Assembly: GCA_024128875.1 (NCBI GenBank)
Contig: JAMYFF010000009.1
Span: 62,001 to 126,000, forward strand
Source of the DNA: Salinilacustrithrix flava
GTDB taxonomy: Bacteria; Actinomycetota; Acidimicrobiia; Acidimicrobiales; Salinilacustritrichaceae
Length of the DNA: 64,000 bases
Reading direction: 5' to 3'
Shown: positions 8,653 through 17,420 of the stretch, piece by piece
Position numbering within the stretch: the stretch's first letter is position 1
Layout: each line of letters starts with the position of its first letter
The notes under the pieces: generated by a model
Told to the model about the DNA's origin: nothing
The model's database searches: none
What the model saw: only the letters and a program-made list of their open reading frames with translations
Position numbers and translations under genes: made by a program

Positions 8653-10410
8653 TCACAGGTACTGGCCGGTGGCGACGCGCTCGATGGAGCGGCCGCCCTG
8701 CAGGTCCTCGGCCTCGGGGTCCTTCTGGATGAGCGTGCGCACGTAGACGATCCGCTCGCCCTTCTTGCCCGAGATCTTGGCCCAGTCGTCCGGGTTGGTG
8801 GTGTTGGGCAGGTCCTCGTGCTCCTTGAACTCCTGCTTGATGGAGGCGAGGAGGTCCTCGGTGCGGATGCCGCGGTCGCCGCCGGCGAGGAGGCGCTTGA
8901 TGGCCAGCTTCTTGGCCCGGCGCACGATGTTCTCGATCATGGCCCCGGAGCTGAAGTCCTTGAAGAACATCACCTCCTTGTCGCCGTTCTGGTACGTGAC
9001 CTCGAGGAAGCGGTTGCGGTCCTCGGTGGAGTACATCTCCTCCACCGTGGACTCGACCATCGCGGCGAGGGCCTTGTTGACGTCGCCGCCGCCGAGGTTC
9101 TCGATCTCGGTGCCGTCGATGGGCAGGGAGTCGGTGAGGTACCGGGAGAAGATCTGGGCGGCCGACACCTCGTTGGGGCGGTCGATCTTGATCTTCACGT
9201 CGAGGCGGCCCGGGCGCAGGATGGCCGGGTCGATCAGGTCCTCGCGGTTGGAGGCGCCGATGACGATGACGTTCTTCAGCGACTCGACGCCGTCGATCTC
9301 GGCCAGGAGCTGGGGGACGATGGTGGACTCCATGTCCGAGCTGATGCCCGAGCCGCGGGTGCGGAACATCGAGTCCATCTCGTCGAAGAACACGATGACC
9401 GGCCAGCCCTCCTCGCTCTTCTCCCGGGCCCGCTGGAACACGAGGCGGATCTGGCGCTCGGTCTCGCCCACGTACTTGTTGAGCAGCTCGGGGCCCTTGA
9501 TGTTGAGGAAGAAGCTGCGGGCCTCGTTGCCGGTGGACTCGGCCACCTTCTTGGCCAGGCTGTTGGCCACGGCCTTGGCGATGAGGGTCTTGCCGCAACC
9601 CGGAGGGCCGTAGAGCAGGATCCCCTTCGGGGCCGGCAGCTCGAACTCGGCGAAGAGCTCCTGGTGCAGGAACGGCAGCTCGACGGCGTCGGCGATCTGC
9701 TCGATCTGGTCGTCGAGGCCACCGATGTCGTCGTAGCCGACGTCGGGCACCTCCTCGAGCACGAGCTCCTCGACCTCGGGCCGGGGCAGCTTCTCGAGCA
9801 GCAGACCGGAGCGGGGGTCGAGCAGCATCGTGTCGCCCGAGCGCAGCCGCTCGCCGACCAGCTCCTCGACCAGCTCCACCACGCGCTCCTCGTCGGCCCG
9901 GCCGACCACCAGCGCCCGTCGGCGGTCCTCGAGGACCTCCTTGAGGGTCACGACCTCGCCCTGGCCCTCGGGGCTGCGGGAGAGGATGATGCTGAAGCTC
10001 TCGTTGAGCACGACCTCGGCGCCCTGGGGCAGCGCGTCGACGTCCTCGGCCAGCTCGGGGTGCACGGCCACGCGCATCTTGCGCCCCCCGGCGTGGACGT
10101 CGGCGGTGCCGTCGTCGTTCATCCGCAGGAAGGTGCCGTAGGCCGAGGGCGGCTGGGTGAGCTTGTCGACCTCCTCGCGCAGCGCGGCGATGTGCTCGCG
10201 CGCCTCGCGGAGGGTGTAGCTCAGCTTCTCGTTCTGTGACACGGCCTGGGACAGCTGGCCCTTGGTCTCCAGCAGGCGCTCCTCGAGCGTTCGGACCCGC
10301 TTGGGCGCGTCCTGGAGCCGCTGGCGCAGCGCCACCACCTCGGCCTCGAGGGCTTCGAGCTGCTCGCGCGAGATCGCCTCGCTGCGCTCGCCGTCGCTTC
10401 CTGTGGTCAT
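8653..10410 (-). CDS. mpa: Proteasome-associated ATPase Mpa/ARC
   Basis: A 585-residue hexameric AAA ATPase that captures pupylated proteins through its coiled coils and threads them into the 20S core. The coiled coil spans about residues 15-85, tandem OB domains about 88-225, and the AAA domain follows with Walker A GPPGCGKT (268-275) and Walker [10 protein letters not shown] (Asp343-Glu344). The pore-loop region and arginine-finger block ([15 protein letters not shown]) are present. The C-terminus is Q-Y-L, the penultimate Tyr being the docking signal for the alpha ring. The ATG at 10410 has GGGGAG seven bases upstream and gives a typical length. Confidence 0.97.
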   Translation of the reverse strand: MTTGSDGERSEAISREQLEALEAEVVALRQRLQDAPKRVRTLEERLLETKGQLSQAVSQNEKLSYTLREAREHIAALREEVDKLTQPPSAYGTFLRMNDDGTADVHAGGRKMRVAVHPELAEDVDALPQGAEVVLNESFSIILSRSPEGQGEVVTLKEVLEDRRRALVVGRADEERVVELVEELVGERLRSGDTMLLDPRSGLLLEKLPRPEVEELVLEEVPDVGYDDIGGLDDQIEQIADAVELPFLHQELFAEFELPAPKGILLYGPPGCGKTLIAKAVANSLAKKVAESTGNEARSFFLNIKGPELLNKYVGETERQIRLVFQRAREKSEEGWPVIVFFDEMDSMFRTRGSGISSDMESTIVPQLLAEIDGVESLKNVIVIGASNREDLIDPAILRPGRLDVKIKIDRPNEVSAAQIFSRYLTDSLPIDGTEIENLGGGDVNKALAAMVESTVEEMYSTEDRNRFLEVTYQNGDKEVMFFKDFSSGAMIENIVRRAKKLAIKRLLAGGDRGIRTEDLLASIKQEFKEHEDLPNTTNPDDWAKISGKKGERIVYVRTLIQKDPEAEDLQGGRSIERVATGQYL

Positions 10411-10442
10411 GGCCGGACTCCCCGGTTCGGGTGCGTTCGCGG

Positions 10443-10448
10443 ACCATA
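10443..10448 (-). promoter_or_regulatory. Putative -10 element for mpa
   Basis: TATGGT on the minus strand, 32 bases before the mpa ATG, leaving a short leader that holds the ribosome-binding site. Confidence 0.45.
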
Positions 10449-10528
10449 CACCGGTCCTGCGGGCCTGCCCTGCGCACCGCACACCGAATTGTTTGCGCGG
10501 GAGTTGCCGTTCTTATTCATCCCTTCGG

Positions 10529-10534
10529 TAGGGT
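10529..10534 (+). promoter_or_regulatory. Putative -10 element for the ferredoxin gene
   Basis: TAGGGT with a possible TTGCCG at 10504-10509 (19-bp spacer), about 68 bases before the ATG, which has its own ribosome-binding site. Confidence 0.45.
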
Positions 10535-10602
10535 GCAGAGCACCGGCGATCTCCCCCGATCGCCAGCCATCGAAGCGCACCCGCAGGAAGGGCGACACCG
10601 AC

Positions 10603-10836
10603 ATGAAGGTCTGGATCGATCAGGATCTCTGCACCGGCGACGGTCTGTGCGAGGAGATCGCCCCCGATGTGTTCGCACTCCTCGACGACGGCCTGGCCTA
10701 CGTCAAGGACGGCGACAAGATCCTCAGCGAGCCGGGCGGCGCCGAAGCCGTCGCCCCCGTCCCCGCCGGGCAGGAGGAGGCCGTCATCGAGTCGGCCGAG
10801 GAATGCCCCGGCGAGTGCATCTTCATCGAGGTGTGA
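10603..10836 (+). CDS. Small single-cluster ferredoxin
   Basis: A 77-residue acidic ferredoxin of the actinobacterial single-cluster type. Cluster ligands are seen in DLCTGDGLCEEIAP near the N-terminus (the Cys spacing is wider than C-x2-C, as in 3Fe-4S or modified 4Fe-4S ferredoxins) and in AEECPGECIFIEV at the C-terminus. Such proteins donate electrons to cytochromes P450 and other oxidoreductases; no partner is encoded alongside. The ATG at 10603 has AGGAAGG about 12 bases upstream. It is transcribed divergently from mpa, a position in which small ferredoxins are also found in other actinobacteria. Confidence 0.92.
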   Translation: MKVWIDQDLCTGDGLCEEIAPDVFALLDDGLAYVKDGDKILSEPGGAEAVAPVPAGQEEAVIESAEECPGECIFIEV

Positions 10837-10907
10837 GGCTCCCCTCCGGGGAGCTTCGAGTTGCTCGGCGGCGCCTCGCAACTCGCTGACGACAGCACGT
10901 CATCTGG

Positions 10908-10933
10908 AACGGGCGGCCTCAGGGCCGCCCGTT
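10908..10933. terminator. Bidirectional hairpin between ferredoxin and aminotransferase genes
   Basis: Perfect 11-bp stem AACGGGCGGCC / GGCCGCCCGTT with a 4-nt loop. It ends in TT on the plus strand and overlaps the aminotransferase stop codon. A weaker 8-bp stem lies just before it (10857-10864 / 10878-10885). Confidence 0.65.
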
Positions 10934-12220
10934 GCGCGCGCCCACGGGATCGAAGCGCCCGACGGCGTCGAGGAACGCGCCGACGTCGCCGTCGGTGATC
11001 TCGATGCTGAGCGCGATGAAGCCCCGGCGGGCCACGTAGAAGTCGGCCTCGAGGCAGTGGAAGAAGAACAGCTCCTTCCACCGGTCGTCGGCGCCCCGGA
11101 GGTCCCGGGCCGAGGCGACCGGCCCGGCGGTGCCGTGGACGTTCATGAGCGAGCCGGAGCCGGTGGCGCACAGGGGGAGGCCCGCGGCCGAGAACGCGTC
11201 GTTCAGCGCCACCCGCAGCGCGTCGCCGCGCGCGTGGAGCGCGTCGAGCACCGGCGGGTGGAGCAGCTCGGTCAGCGCGGCGACGCCCCCGGCCATCGAC
11301 GCGACGTTGTTGTTGAAGGTCCCGGCGTGGCCGAGCCGGCCGCCCTGGCCGGCGTCGAAGTGGGCCATCACGTCGGCCCGCCCGCCGAAGGCACCGAAGG
11401 TGAGGCCGCCGGCGAGGTACTTGCCGAGCGTGGTCAGGTCCGGCGTGATCCCGAGGAGCTGTTGGGCGCCTCCGGCCGAGAACCGTGAGGTCATGACCTC
11501 GTCGAACACCAGCAGCGCCTCGGCGTCGCGGCACTGCTGCTGCAGCGCCCGGAGGAACTCGGGGTCGGCCGGGATGCAGCCGCCCGAGCCCTGCATCGGC
11601 TCCACGAGGGCGCACGCGATCTCGGACCCGTGGCGGGCGAAGACCTGCTCCATCCCGTCGATGTCGTTGTAGTCGCACAGGAGCCAGTCGTGGGGCACGT
11701 TGACCGGGTCGTCGTCGCGCCCGAACGTGAGCACGCCCCCGTGGTACCCGTTGCGGAAGACCAGGATCCGGCGCCGGCCGGTGTGGTGGGTCGCGGCCGC
11801 CAGCGCCATCAGGTTGGCCTCCGTGCCGGAGTTCGTGAAGCGGACCTGCTCGAGGGACGGGAACCGCTCGACGAGCAGCTCGGCCAGGCGCACCTCGTCC
11901 TCGTGGACCGCGCCGAGGGACCAGCCCGACGACAGCGCCTCCTTCGCCGCGGCCAGCACCGGCGCGGGCGAGTGACCGAGGAGGCCGGCGGTGTAGTTGC
12001 CGAGCAGGTCGACGTAGCGGTGCCCGTCGACGTCCCAAAGGTGCTTGCCGGCCGCCCGGTCGACCCGGAAGGGGAAGGGCTCGAAGTGCAGGATCGAGCG
12101 GGTGTTGCCGCCCGGCAGCACCCGCGCGGCCCGCTCGGACCAGCTGGCGCTGATGGGACGGGCGGCGGCGTAGCGGGCCCGGGCCTCGTCGACGGCCCGG
12201 TCGAGATCGATCCCTGTCAT
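10919..12220 (-). CDS. Class III aminotransferase, glutamate-1-semialdehyde aminomutase-like
   Basis: A 433-residue PLP enzyme of aminotransferase class III, closest in look to glutamate-1-semialdehyde 2,1-aminomutase (RVLPGGNTRS, FTNSGTEANLMALAAA, NGYHGG, LLVFDEVMTSRF). The PLP lysine is in TLGKYLAGGLTFGAFGG at about residue 270. HemL normally reads PGGVNSPVR at the N-terminus; the different PGGNTRSILHF here and the lone position argue for another amino substrate. It starts with ATG 6 bases after a TACGGT hexamer. No haem genes are nearby, so I do not give a gene symbol. Confidence 0.85.
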   Translation of the reverse strand: MTGIDLDRAVDEARARYAAARPISASWSERAARVLPGGNTRSILHFEPFPFRVDRAAGKHLWDVDGHRYVDLLGNYTAGLLGHSPAPVLAAAKEALSSGWSLGAVHEDEVRLAELLVERFPSLEQVRFTNSGTEANLMALAAATHHTGRRRILVFRNGYHGGVLTFGRDDDPVNVPHDWLLCDYNDIDGMEQVFARHGSEIACALVEPMQGSGGCIPADPEFLRALQQQCRDAEALLVFDEVMTSRFSAGGAQQLLGITPDLTTLGKYLAGGLTFGAFGGRADVMAHFDAGQGGRLGHAGTFNNNVASMAGGVAALTELLHPPVLDALHARGDALRVALNDAFSAAGLPLCATGSGSLMNVHGTAGPVASARDLRGADDRWKELFFFHCLEADFYVARRGFIALSIEITDGDVGAFLDAVGRFDPVGARNGRP

Positions 12221-12226
12221 GGCGCC

Positions 12227-12232
12227 ACCGTA
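12227..12232 (-). promoter_or_regulatory. Putative -10 element for leaderless aminotransferase transcript
   Basis: TACGGT on the minus strand, 6 bases before the ATG. Confidence 0.5.
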
Positions 12233-12263
12233 CGAGGCACTCGGAACGCCTGCCCGTGGGGAT

Positions 12264-13706
12264 TCAGGTCGTCACGGCGGCGGCGATGTGGCCGCACTCC
12301 CCCGCATCCCGGTCCAGGACCCCCACCGCGCTGCTGGCCAGGTCGAGGCGCACCGAGGCCAGACCGCGGCGGCGCTGGAACAGCGAGGCGACCACGGCGG
12401 CCGACTGGACGCGGGCTTCGGGGACGATGGAGGTGCGCCGGGCGAGGGCGCCCGAGCGGCTGTGGTGGACGTCGCTCGCCTCGGCCCAGCCGAGCCCCCG
12501 GTAGGACAGCTCCCCGAGCAGCGGGCCGAGCACGAGGACGACCGCCGCCGGGACCAGCCACCAGCGCGACGTCAGCACTGCCAGAACGGAGAGGGAGGTG
12601 GCGCCGAGGAGCGCGCCGACACCGCCACGGACCAGGGCGCGCCGGCGGGCGGCCGGCGGGGCGGGGTGCAGCCGTGGTCGCGGCACCGCGGCGGGCAGGA
12701 CCCGGGCGAGCACGCGGTCGATCTCGGCCGCGTCGAGGAGGGGGATGTCGACCTGGCTGGCATCGCCCCCGCCGGATGCCGCGCTGCGGACCCGCAGGTC
12801 GGCGCGACCGAAGGGGCGCAGCAGCAGGCGCTGCGCGATGCGGGCGTCCTGCACCCGGCTGGTGCGGACCACGAACTCGTGCTTGCGGAGCAGCCCGTAG
12901 GTGACCCGCAGCTCGTCGCCGCTGATGCTGGCCGTGAGGTCCCACTTGCGGACCACGGCGATCAGGCCGGCGACGAGGAACCACACCGGCACGCCGACCA
13001 GCACGAGCAGGGCGACGGCCGACCGGCCGAGCTCCACCCGACCGATCTCGTCGGGGTCGACGCCGAGGTCGGCCAGCGCATCGACCGCGAACACCAGCGA
13101 CGCCAGCACGGCCACCACCTCGGGACCGGTGATGCCGGCGAGGAGCAGCCGGCCTGGTGGCAGGCGGACCAGCACCTCCCGGGGCGCCGGTGGTGGTGGC
13201 GGGACCGGGCCGTGCCGCGCGGCATCCCATCCGTCCGGCTCCCCCACGGCCGCGTCCGGCGGCGCCGCCCTCGTTCGCAGCGCGTCCAGCACCTGGGAGC
13301 GGAGCGCCTCGGCCTCGTCCCGTGCGATGGCGTCGAGGCGCAGCTCGGCCCCGGACCCGCCGGCCGTCTCGACCCGCACCGCGGCGAGGCCGAAGAGCTG
13401 GTGCCGGAGGCTGCGCTCGAGCTCCACGTGCTGGATGCGGTCCACGGGGATCCGGCGCTGGTTCCGGACGAAGACCCCCTCGTCGAGGTGCAGGACGTCG
13501 CCGTCGAAGGACCACACCCGGCGCAGCCAGCCGAGCACGCCGGCGACGAGGGAGATCGCCCCGGCGATGAGCAGGACGAGCACGACCCGCCCGGAGGAGA
13601 TGGCCACGATCGCCACCGGCAGCAGGTTCCGCACCCGGTCGGGCGACACCACCTCGAACGCGGCGCCGAGCGGTGAGGTCCGGCGGGAGCGTCGGAGGTC
13701 GACCAC
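12264..13706 (-). CDS. Membrane protein with bacterial PH domains (YdbT-like)
   Basis: A 480-residue membrane protein of the YdbT type. Pairs of membrane helices (about 27-60, 170-200, 225-250 and 360-400) alternate with cytoplasmic bacterial PH domains; the first PH repeat is seen in WSFDGDVLHLDEGVFVRNQRRIPVDRIQHVELE and others in DLTASISGDELRVTYGLLRKHEFVVRTSRVQDARI and the C-terminal part. The function of this family is not known; in Bacillus the YdbS/YdbT pair is linked to resistance to certain bacteriocins. It starts with GTG one base after the smaller PH-domain gene, so the two are a unit. Confidence 0.85.
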   Translation of the reverse strand: MVDLRRSRRTSPLGAAFEVVSPDRVRNLLPVAIVAISSGRVVLVLLIAGAISLVAGVLGWLRRVWSFDGDVLHLDEGVFVRNQRRIPVDRIQHVELERSLRHQLFGLAAVRVETAGGSGAELRLDAIARDEAEALRSQVLDALRTRAAPPDAAVGEPDGWDAARHGPVPPPPPAPREVLVRLPPGRLLLAGITGPEVVAVLASLVFAVDALADLGVDPDEIGRVELGRSAVALLVLVGVPVWFLVAGLIAVVRKWDLTASISGDELRVTYGLLRKHEFVVRTSRVQDARIAQRLLLRPFGRADLRVRSAASGGGDASQVDIPLLDAAEIDRVLARVLPAAVPRPRLHPAPPAARRRALVRGGVGALLGATSLSVLAVLTSRWWLVPAAVVLVLGPLLGELSYRGLGWAEASDVHHSRSGALARRTSIVPEARVQSAAVVASLFQRRRGLASVRLDLASSAVGVLDRDAGECGHIAAAVTT

Positions 13707-13707
13707 G

Positions 13708-14214
13708 TCAGACCGCGTCGCCGGTGCCGACCAGGGCGAGGATCCGGGTCCGCAGCGCCTCGGCCTCCGCCGCGTCGATGCCGGGCACGGTCGAGTCGCT
13801 CGATGCGGAGGCGGTGCGCAGGATCAGCGACGTCAGCCCCATCCGCCGCTCGAGCGGGCCGGCCTCGAGGTCGATGTGCTGGACCCGGTGGTACGGGATG
13901 GTCGACTCCCGGCGGGTGACCACCCCGTGGCGCAGGTGCAGTGCGCCGTCGCCGACCCGGAACTGCCACGCCCGCCAGACGAGCGACGTCCACCACCGCA
14001 CGACGAGGCCGCCGACGACGGCGAGCACCAGGGCGGCGAGGCTGCCCCCGAGCACCTCCCCCACGCCGACGCCGGCCGCCAGCACCAGCGCGACCCAGAC
14101 GGCGAGCGCGATGGCGGCCCGCAGCCGCCACAGGCTGAGGACGCGGCGCTCGAGCGGGACAAGCTCGTCGGCCGGGTCGTCGGTGCCGGGATCGTGGGTG
14201 CCGTGGTCGGTCAT
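13708..14214 (-). CDS. Membrane protein with one bacterial PH domain (YdbS-like)
   Basis: A 168-residue protein with two adjacent membrane helices (about 30-70) and one C-terminal bacterial PH domain (FRVGDGALHLRHGVVTRRESTIPYHRVQHIDLEAG). It is the usual partner of the larger YdbT-like protein encoded immediately downstream. The ATG at 14214 overlaps the stop of the protease gene (ATGA), which decides the start; an in-frame GTG nine bases earlier is less likely. Confidence 0.87.
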   Translation of the reverse strand: MTDHGTHDPGTDDPADELVPLERRVLSLWRLRAAIALAVWVALVLAAGVGVGEVLGGSLAALVLAVVGGLVVRWWTSLVWRAWQFRVGDGALHLRHGVVTRRESTIPYHRVQHIDLEAGPLERRMGLTSLILRTASASSDSTVPGIDAAEAEALRTRILALVGTGDAV

Positions 14215-15377
14215 CGCAGGCACGGTCCGGTCTCGACCGGTGTGGCGAGGTCGCCGGCGAGGACGGCCTGCAGCTCGGGCACGTCGAGGCCGTAGGCGAC
14301 GTCGGGGTCGTCGGGGGCGATGGCGAAGGCCACGCCGATCACGTTGCCCGCCCCGTCGACCAGCGCGGCGCCCGAGTCACCGGGACGGAGCGCGGAGGCG
14401 AGGATCAGCACCTCCCGCTCGGTGCGGCGCTGGTCGTAGATGTCGGTGCCCACGGCACGGACCTCGTCGCCGACCTGGAACGGCTGCACCCGCAGCGGCG
14501 CGCCGCCCGGGTGCCCGAAGACCCCGCCCGACACACCGTCGGGTGCGTCGAGGATGGGCAGCGGGGAGCGGTCCAGGCCCGGCACCCGCAGCACGGCCAG
14601 GTCCCGGTCGGGGTCGAACACCACGACGGCGGCGTCGAGGCGGGACCCGTCGGTCAGCTCCACCTCGGTCTCGGTCTGGCCGGCCACGACGTGGGCGTTG
14701 GTGACCACGACGTCGGGGGCGACGGTGACGAACCCGCTGCCCTCCTGCACCCGGCTGCACGCGATGCCGCTGACCTTGACGGTCGACGGCGCGACCGCGG
14801 CAACGACCTCGGGCGTGATCTGGGCATCCGTGGGCGGCGGGCCCACGTCGGGCGCCGGGCGCATGGCGTCGAACACCCGGGGGAACTGGTCCTCGCCCAC
14901 GAGGCGCCGCAGGGCGACCAGGGCGTCGGGTGGCGCCGGCATGATGCGGTCGACGCTGCGGGCGATGACCGAGTTGCGGGCCTGGGAGGAGAAGGCGCCC
15001 GGCACCTCGGCCATGGTCGGCAGGAGCAGCCAGACCGCGACGACCATGCCGAGCGCGCCGGCCACGGCGCCGAAGGCGCGGTCGACGATCGACCACTCGG
15101 TCCCCTGCAGGTTCACCCGGAGCCTCGAGCCGACCACCACGCCGACGGCTTGGCCCAGGAACGAGCCCACGAGCAGCACGATGCCCCCGAGCAGCAGCAG
15201 GCTCGCCGGGCTCTCCCCTTCGAACTGCTCCACCAGCCACGGCAGCGTCCTGGCGCCGAGGAACAGCCCGACCGCCATGCCCACCCACGACGCGGTGCGG
15301 GTGAGGAAGCCGAGCCGGTAGCCACCCACCATGGCCAGGACCCCGGTGCCCAGCAGGATGAGGTCGAGCAGGTTCAC
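14211..15377 (-). CDS. marP: MarP-like membrane serine protease (CvpA plus trypsin domain)
   Basis: A 388-residue protein with four N-terminal membrane helices (CvpA-like, residues 1-120) and a periplasmic chymotrypsin-fold protease. The catalytic triad is His229 (TNAHVV), Asp259 (PDRDLAV) and Ser335 (RPGDSGAALV). Cys207 and Cys386 are placed like the redox-active disulfide of the mycobacterial MarP, which protects cells against acid and oxidative stress. It starts with GTG 22 bp after trmI and overlaps the PH-domain gene, so it is part of the trmI-to-PH operon. The gene name rests on domain order and the matching cysteines. Confidence 0.9.
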   Translation of the reverse strand: MNLLDLILLGTGVLAMVGGYRLGFLTRTASWVGMAVGLFLGARTLPWLVEQFEGESPASLLLLGGIVLLVGSFLGQAVGVVVGSRLRVNLQGTEWSIVDRAFGAVAGALGMVVAVWLLLPTMAEVPGAFSSQARNSVIARSVDRIMPAPPDALVALRRLVGEDQFPRVFDAMRPAPDVGPPPTDAQITPEVVAAVAPSTVKVSGIACSRVQEGSGFVTVAPDVVVTNAHVVAGQTETEVELTDGSRLDAAVVVFDPDRDLAVLRVPGLDRSPLPILDAPDGVSGGVFGHPGGAPLRVQPFQVGDEVRAVGTDIYDQRRTEREVLILASALRPGDSGAALVDGAGNVIGVAFAIAPDDPDVAYGLDVPELQAVLAGDLATPVETGPCLR

Positions 15378-15399
15378 GGCGCGGGAGGGGGCCGGTGCG

Positions 15400-16212
15400 T
15401 CACTCCGCCAGCAGGCGGGCGCTGGTCAGGAACCCGGTGTGGGCGACCATGCGGTGGTCGGGTCGCACCGACTGGCCCTCGATGTGCCAGGTCCGCTGCA
15501 GCACCTCGAGGGTCTCCTCGAAGGCGAAGCGGGACTCCACCAGCGTGTCGCGCAGGCGCGACGCCTGCCCGATGGTGGGCGTGTAGGCGACGAGGATGCC
15601 GCCGGTGCGCAGCGCCTTCTCGGCGTGGGGCACGACCTGCCACGGCTCGGGGAGGTCGAGCACGACGCGGTCCAGGTGCCGCTCGTCGATGCCCTCGTAG
15701 CAGTCGCGGATCTGGACGTCGTAGTTGCACGCCACCGCCGGCGCGAAGCGCTCGACGTTGGCCTGGGCCCGCTCGGCGAAGTCCTCGCGCACCTCGTAGC
15801 CGGTGATCTGGGCGCCGGCGCGCAGCATGCCCATGGAGAGCGCGCCCGATCCGACGCCGGACTCCAGCACCCGGACGCCGGGGTGGATGTCGGCCATGAT
15901 GATGATCGGGCCGATGTCCTTGGGGTAGATCACCTGGGCGCCGCGGGGCATCTTGAGCACGATGTCGTTCAGCGTGGGGCGCAGCGCGAGCAGCCACTGC
16001 CCGAGCGTCGTGCGGTAGGTGGTGCCCTCCACGGAGCCGAGCAGCTGGTCGTGGGCGAGCACGCCGGCGTGGCTGTGGAACTCCTTGCCCGACGCGAGGG
16101 TGACGAGGTAGCGGCGGCGCTTGCGGTCGATGAGGAGCACGTCGTCGCCCTCGACGAAGCGCTTCTCGGGGTCGTCGCCCGGGATGGGGCCGGTGACCGG
16201 CGACGCGGTCAT
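15400..16212 (-). CDS. trmI: tRNA (adenine-N1)-methyltransferase TrmI
   Basis: A 270-residue SAM-dependent methyltransferase that makes m1A58 in the tRNA T-loop. It has the small N-terminal beta domain (GDDVLLIDRKRRRYLVTL), the family signature PRGAQVIYPKDIGPIIIMADI, SAM motif I VLESGVGSGALSMGM, the acidic loop GYEVREDFAERA, and motif DRVVLDLPEPW. In mycobacteria trmI also lies a few genes from mpa, so this neighbourhood is conserved. Its ATG overlaps the ttuA stop codon (ATGA), coupling it to the tRNA thiolation gene. Confidence 0.95.
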   Translation of the reverse strand: MTASPVTGPIPGDDPEKRFVEGDDVLLIDRKRRRYLVTLASGKEFHSHAGVLAHDQLLGSVEGTTYRTTLGQWLLALRPTLNDIVLKMPRGAQVIYPKDIGPIIIMADIHPGVRVLESGVGSGALSMGMLRAGAQITGYEVREDFAERAQANVERFAPAVACNYDVQIRDCYEGIDERHLDRVVLDLPEPWQVVPHAEKALRTGGILVAYTPTIGQASRLRDTLVESRFAFEETLEVLQRTWHIEGQSVRPDHRMVAHTGFLTSARLLAE

Positions 16213-17165
16213 CGTCGGGCTCCCCGGCGCTCGCCGAGGGTGACCGGCACGGCGTCGGCGGTGCGCTCGACGAGCAGGCAGAAGGCGCAGACCTCGTTGG
16301 ACGACGGTGACCCGCAGCGGGTGCAGGTGCCCAGCTCGGAGGTGCCGTCGGCGATCGCGCCGGCCGCGTCGTCGGCGAAGCGGTCGGCCGCCTTGCTCAG
16401 GAACTCGTGGTAGAAGGCGTGCTTCGAGCCCGGCGACTCGGCCTCGATGGCGTTCAGGGCCTCCTTGTACCGCAGGTGCTTGTTTCCGGCGGCCATGGGG
16501 CACTCCTCGACGATGTAGTCGATGCCGCGGATGACGCAGTACGCAGCCATCTCGCGCTCACCGAGGCGGACGAGCGGCTTGATCTTGCGGGGGAAGCCGT
16601 CGCGGGCGGGCAGGACGGGCCGCTGGCGACCCAGGTACTCGGTGTTCCAGCGCAGGGTGTTGCCGAACAGCACGGCGGCCTCGTCGTCGAGGTTGTGGCC
16701 GGTGGCGACGGCGTCGTAGCCGCCGTCGATCGCGGCCTTGTCGAACAGGTGGCGCTTGCTGAGCCCGCACGCCGAGCAGGGCACGCGGCGGGTGACCTCA
16801 GCGGCGGTGGGGACGTCGAAGCCGTGGTCGTCGCGCAGGGAGGTCTCGTGGAGGGTCAGCCCGCGCTCGCTGGCGAAGGCACGGGCGTAGCCGGTGGAGG
16901 TCTCCGAGTACTCACCGATGCCGAGGCCGATCACGAAGCCGTCGGCCTGGTAGCCGAGCTCGAGGAGGATGTCCCACACGGCCAGGGAGTCCTTGCCCCC
17001 GGACACCGCGACCAGCACCCGTTCGTCGGGGCCGAGCATGCGGTGCTTCTTGATGGCCCGGGCCACCTGCTCGCGGCAGAACGCGAGGAAGTGCTCGGCG
17101 CAGAAGTTGGCGTTGTGGGCCTTCAGGTCGATGATCGCCGGGCCCCGGCAGGTGCGGCACTTCAC
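16209..17165 (-). CDS. ttuA: tRNA 2-thiolation enzyme TtuA-like (T-loop s2T54)
   Basis: A 318-residue protein of the TtcA/TtuA family. The PP-loop SGGKDS (about 55-60) activates the tRNA uridine as an adenylate. Zinc-finger cysteines lie at the N-terminus (CRTC, C22, H25) and the C-terminus (CTRCG, CAFC). Cys130, Cys133 (VPCSACG) and Cys222 (EECPM) sit exactly where Thermus TtuA holds its 4Fe-4S cluster. In Thermus this enzyme uses the TtuB thiocarboxylate to thiolate base 54 of tRNA. The GTG start lies one base after ttuB, and the stop overlaps trmI, so all three are one unit acting on the T-loop. Confidence 0.88.
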   Translation of the reverse strand: MKCRTCRGPAIIDLKAHNANFCAEHFLAFCREQVARAIKKHRMLGPDERVLVAVSGGKDSLAVWDILLELGYQADGFVIGLGIGEYSETSTGYARAFASERGLTLHETSLRDDHGFDVPTAAEVTRRVPCSACGLSKRHLFDKAAIDGGYDAVATGHNLDDEAAVLFGNTLRWNTEYLGRQRPVLPARDGFPRKIKPLVRLGEREMAAYCVIRGIDYIVEECPMAAGNKHLRYKEALNAIEAESPGSKHAFYHEFLSKAADRFADDAAGAIADGTSELGTCTRCGSPSSNEVCAFCLLVERTADAVPVTLGERRGARR

Positions 17166-17166
17166 G

Positions 17167-17364
17167 TCAGGCCCCGCCGGAGATCACGGGGCGGATCTCG
17201 ATCACGTCGTCGTCGCCGAGCTCGGCGTCGCCGGGCACCAGCTCACCGCTGCGGATGACCAGCACCGATTCGCGGTTGATCTCGAGGCGACGCAGCAGCG
17301 TGTCGACGCGCACCGGGCCGTCCACGTCGAGCTCGCGCCGGGGGTTGCGCAGGAGCACCTTCAT
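17167..17364 (-). CDS. ttuB: Ubiquitin-fold sulfur carrier, TtuB-like, ending in Gly-Gly-Ala
   Basis: A 65-residue beta-grasp protein of the MoaD/ThiS/TtuB type (MKVLLRNPRRELDV, RVDTLLRRLEINRESVLVIRSGELV, DVIEIRPVISGGA). Such proteins carry sulfur as a C-terminal thiocarboxylate on Gly-Gly; in Thermus TtuB donates it to TtuA and is also conjugated to proteins. Here one Ala follows Gly-Gly, so removal of that residue or tolerance of it is needed. The ATG at 17364 is the only good start. Only one base separates it from ttuA. E1-like and desulfurase partners are not in the window. Confidence 0.85.
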   Translation of the reverse strand: MKVLLRNPRRELDVDGPVRVDTLLRRLEINRESVLVIRSGELVPGDAELGDDDVIEIRPVISGGA

Positions 17365-17420
17365 GCACCGTCCATCTTGGCTGCTGGCCGTCCCGGCGCG
17401 GCAGTCCGCTCCTGGCGACC

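Noticed and set aside
10919..12220. Naming the class III aminotransferase hemL
   Set aside because: The N-terminal signature differs from true glutamate-1-semialdehyde aminomutases and no haem gene is near.
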